From Branchinecta lynchi (Eukaryota; Arthropoda; Branchiopoda; Anostraca; Branchinectidae), in NCBI GenBank assembly GCA_023053575.1, contig JAKZAP010000016.1, forward strand, positions 20,230,030 through 20,294,029: a stretch of 64,000 nt of DNA, read 5' to 3'. Position numbers and translations under genes: made by a program. Positions 62,308-64,000 of the stretch are shown here, piece by piece (the first letter of the stretch is position 1; each line of letters begins with the position of its first letter). The notes beneath the pieces were generated by a model. It did no database searches. It was not told the DNA's origin and was given only the letters and a program-made list of their open reading frames with translations.

Positions 62308-62837
62308 ACCTAATGCGAAAGCATCTTAAAGCTTCAGAACAACTTGACTTTCGCTCTTAGGTATCCACTAACTTCACCCACCCACAGTCTTACGTAAGCA
62401 CCACCACCTAACCATCCAGACAACAACTATCCAAGAGAAACGAGGAAAATATAATAAGAAAACAATCAAGTGACCCACAAGTGACCAACCTGACTTCTAG
62501 TCTTAAATATACCCCCCCCCCACGCCCTGTACCGACACGTCAAGACAACGGATGTCTTAAGAGGAATGAGGAAAGTATAATAGGGAAACAATCAAGAGAC
62601 AAAAAACAGCATAGCAGACCAACGTAATCAAAAGACAGAGAAGGGTGTGCAACGGCTTCGTCTGATGGGAAAATAACAAAGAGGATTCCCTTTCAAAGAG
62701 TCGAGGGACAACAAGGCCTTCCAGGAAACCAATAACCCAGACTAGACAGATTGACTATCAGAAAAGCTGCAATTACTCCAGAACTACGAAGCCTAAAAAG
62801 AGGCATGGACGGTGCATGCCTCCTGACGTAGTAATAA
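62308..62837. other. No recognisable gene
   Basis: Includes a C run at 62,512-62,521 and a diverged AAGAGAAACGAGGAAAATAT / AAGAGGAATGAGGAAAGTAT direct repeat. No gene recognised. Confidence 0.4.
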
Positions 62838-63175
62838 CAAGACCAAAGGTTTCGATGGGATCCCAAAAATTCAATATCTGATCCAGACAACTGGGTCTTG
62901 TCTTAGCCAGATCCAATCATCGCAAGACTCCTTGAACATTTTTACAATTAAAATTCAGAAACAGATTAAGGCCAAATAGCTAATCACCTGAGAAAACCAA
63001 GTTCAGATTTGGATTCAGCATGTGTGTTTACCCCTATAAGTCATATCTGTTTTGACGAAAACTTCCTGCCACTTCTGCCAATTTCCCGGTTCCGGCCGAA
63101 CTCCAGAACTACTTGTCCGACGAAAAAAGAAAGCTCAAAGACGAAATCAGTCGAAAAAGTCGAAACATACCAGAA
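62838..63175 (+). mobile_element. Rep-A left end, duplicated unit 1
   Basis: Begins CAAGACCAAAGGTTTCGATG with GGGATCCCAAAAATTC. It is repeated nearly base for base from 63,176 (period 338 bp). The junction between units, GTCGAAACATACCAGAACAAG, shows a simple head-to-tail duplication of the left end. Confidence 0.85.
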
Positions 63176-64000
63176 CAAGACCAAAGGTTTCGATGGGATC
63201 CCAAAAATTCAATATCTGATCCAGACAACTGGGTCTTGTCTTTGCCAGATCCAGTCTTCGCCAGACTCCTTGAACATTTTTACAATTAAAATTCAGAAAC
63301 AGATTAAGGCCAAATAGCTAATCACCTGAGAAAACCAAGTTCAGATTTGGATTCAGCATGTGTGTTTACCCCTATAAGTCATATCTGTTTTGACGAAAAC
63401 TTCCTGCCACTTCTGCCAATTTCCCGGTTCCGGCCGAACTCCAGAACTACTTGTCCGGCGAAAAAAGAAAGCTCGAAGACGAAATCAGGGTATCTTCTTT
63501 CCCCAGTAATGAACATCTAATCAACTTCAAATAGAAATTTAGCTTATAACAAATTTTCCGATTCCAGCCGGATTCCGGTCGAACTATATGTCCGGGTAAA
63601 ATACGATTGTCACACAGGGACTCAGCATCTCTTCTTACCCCTAAATCGCTTATCTAATCAACTAGAAATAAAACTTTGACTTCCAACAGTTTTCCGGTTT
63701 TGGCCGGATTCCGGACGAACTACATGTCCGGGTAGAAACTTGTTTTCACATAAGTGTTCAGCATGTCTTCTTGCCCTAAATCGAACATCCAATCAACTCC
63801 AAATTAAACTTTTAATTTTGACAAACTTTCCGGTTTGGGCCGGATTCCGGTCGAAATACTTGTCCGTCGAGAAAATAGTTTTCACCATCGTCTTCAGCAT
63901 GTCTCCCTTCCTCTAAATCGAACATTTAATCAACTTCAAATAAAACTTTTACTTTCAACAAACTTTCCGGTTTGGGCCGGATTCCGGGCGAAATACTTGT
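63176..64000 (+). mobile_element. Rep-A element running off the window
   Basis: The left end is followed by at least four monomers of 136 bp, with CAGCAT markers at 63,623, 63,759 and 63,895. Each monomer carries TTTCCGG..GGCCGGATTCCGG and GAACTA(C)ATGTCCG blocks. The right end lies beyond the window. Monomers here are among the most similar to each other of any Rep-A copy, suggesting recent activity. Confidence 0.82.

Noticed and set aside
1..64000. Bacterial origin, operons or phage
   Set aside because: Introns, non-LTR and Penelope-like elements, MITEs and a tRNA with eukaryotic promoter boxes all indicate an animal-type nuclear genome.

Overview
The window looks like a gene-poor, transposon-saturated piece of the nuclear genome of a metazoan, most likely an invertebrate. 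The evidence is spliced exons of a NUDCD1-like gene, APE-type non-LTR retrotransposons (RTE-like and CR1/L2/Jockey-like), a Penelope-like element with a GIY-YIG nuclease, several MITE families with clean target-site duplications, a tRNA-Thr-like gene, and a nuclear copy of a mitochondrial nad5 fragment. The phylum cannot be decided from the sequence. Nothing looks bacterial or operon-like, and almost every long ORF is a relic or an accidental frame inside a repeat.

Layout. 0-13.5 kb: mixed repeats, including several copies of a GGATCC-ended tandem-repeat element (called Rep-A here; monomer about 137 bp). One copy is split by a 2.7-kb RTE-like retrotransposon (7.86-10.60 kb). 13.5-18.7 kb: two non-LTR reverse-transcriptase relics in succession. 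The first carries four later insertions (two MITEs, one Rep-A, one hairpin element). The second carries a 438-bp MITE flanked by TTAA whose removal restores the reading frame. 20.0-32.0 kb: the 3' end of a NUDCD1-like gene on the minus strand. Its last intron (11.3 kb) holds four copies of Rep-E (281-bp monomers, 3' hairpin), an L2-like relic with a second copy of the TTAA MITE, and other repeats. 32.5 kb: tRNA-Thr(UGU)-like gene. 32.9-34.35 kb: 171-bp tandem array whose period is a whole number of codons. 34.8-37.3 kb: Rep-A split by a Penelope-like element with an 11-bp target-site duplication. 37.8-41.5 kb: a second Penelope-terminal-repeat-like cassette, then Rep-A pieces around a Rep-D fragment. 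41.8-47.1 kb: three more non-LTR relics and a tandem duplication, one unit of which holds the nad5 insert. 47.8-48.9 kb: Rep-G. 52.2-54.3 kb: a 2.1-kb foldback element with a MITE in one arm. 55.1-58.15 kb: a full Rep-D with hairpin-bearing inverted ends. 60.5-62.3 kb: a cluster of nested MITEs. 62.8-64.0 kb: a recently duplicated Rep-A running off the window.

The only likely host genes are NUDCD1 and possibly the tRNA. The most interesting pattern is that four unrelated-in-sequence families (Rep-A, Rep-E, Rep-D, Rep-G) share one design: a long internal tandem array, matching or inverted end motifs, and a short palindrome or hairpin at one end. In Rep-A and Rep-E that end is preceded by a CAAGTTTCATC box and a (GACGGAC)n run. 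This is how non-autonomous Helitron/Helentron-type elements (DINE-1/HINE, bivalve pearl) are built, but that assignment is inference.
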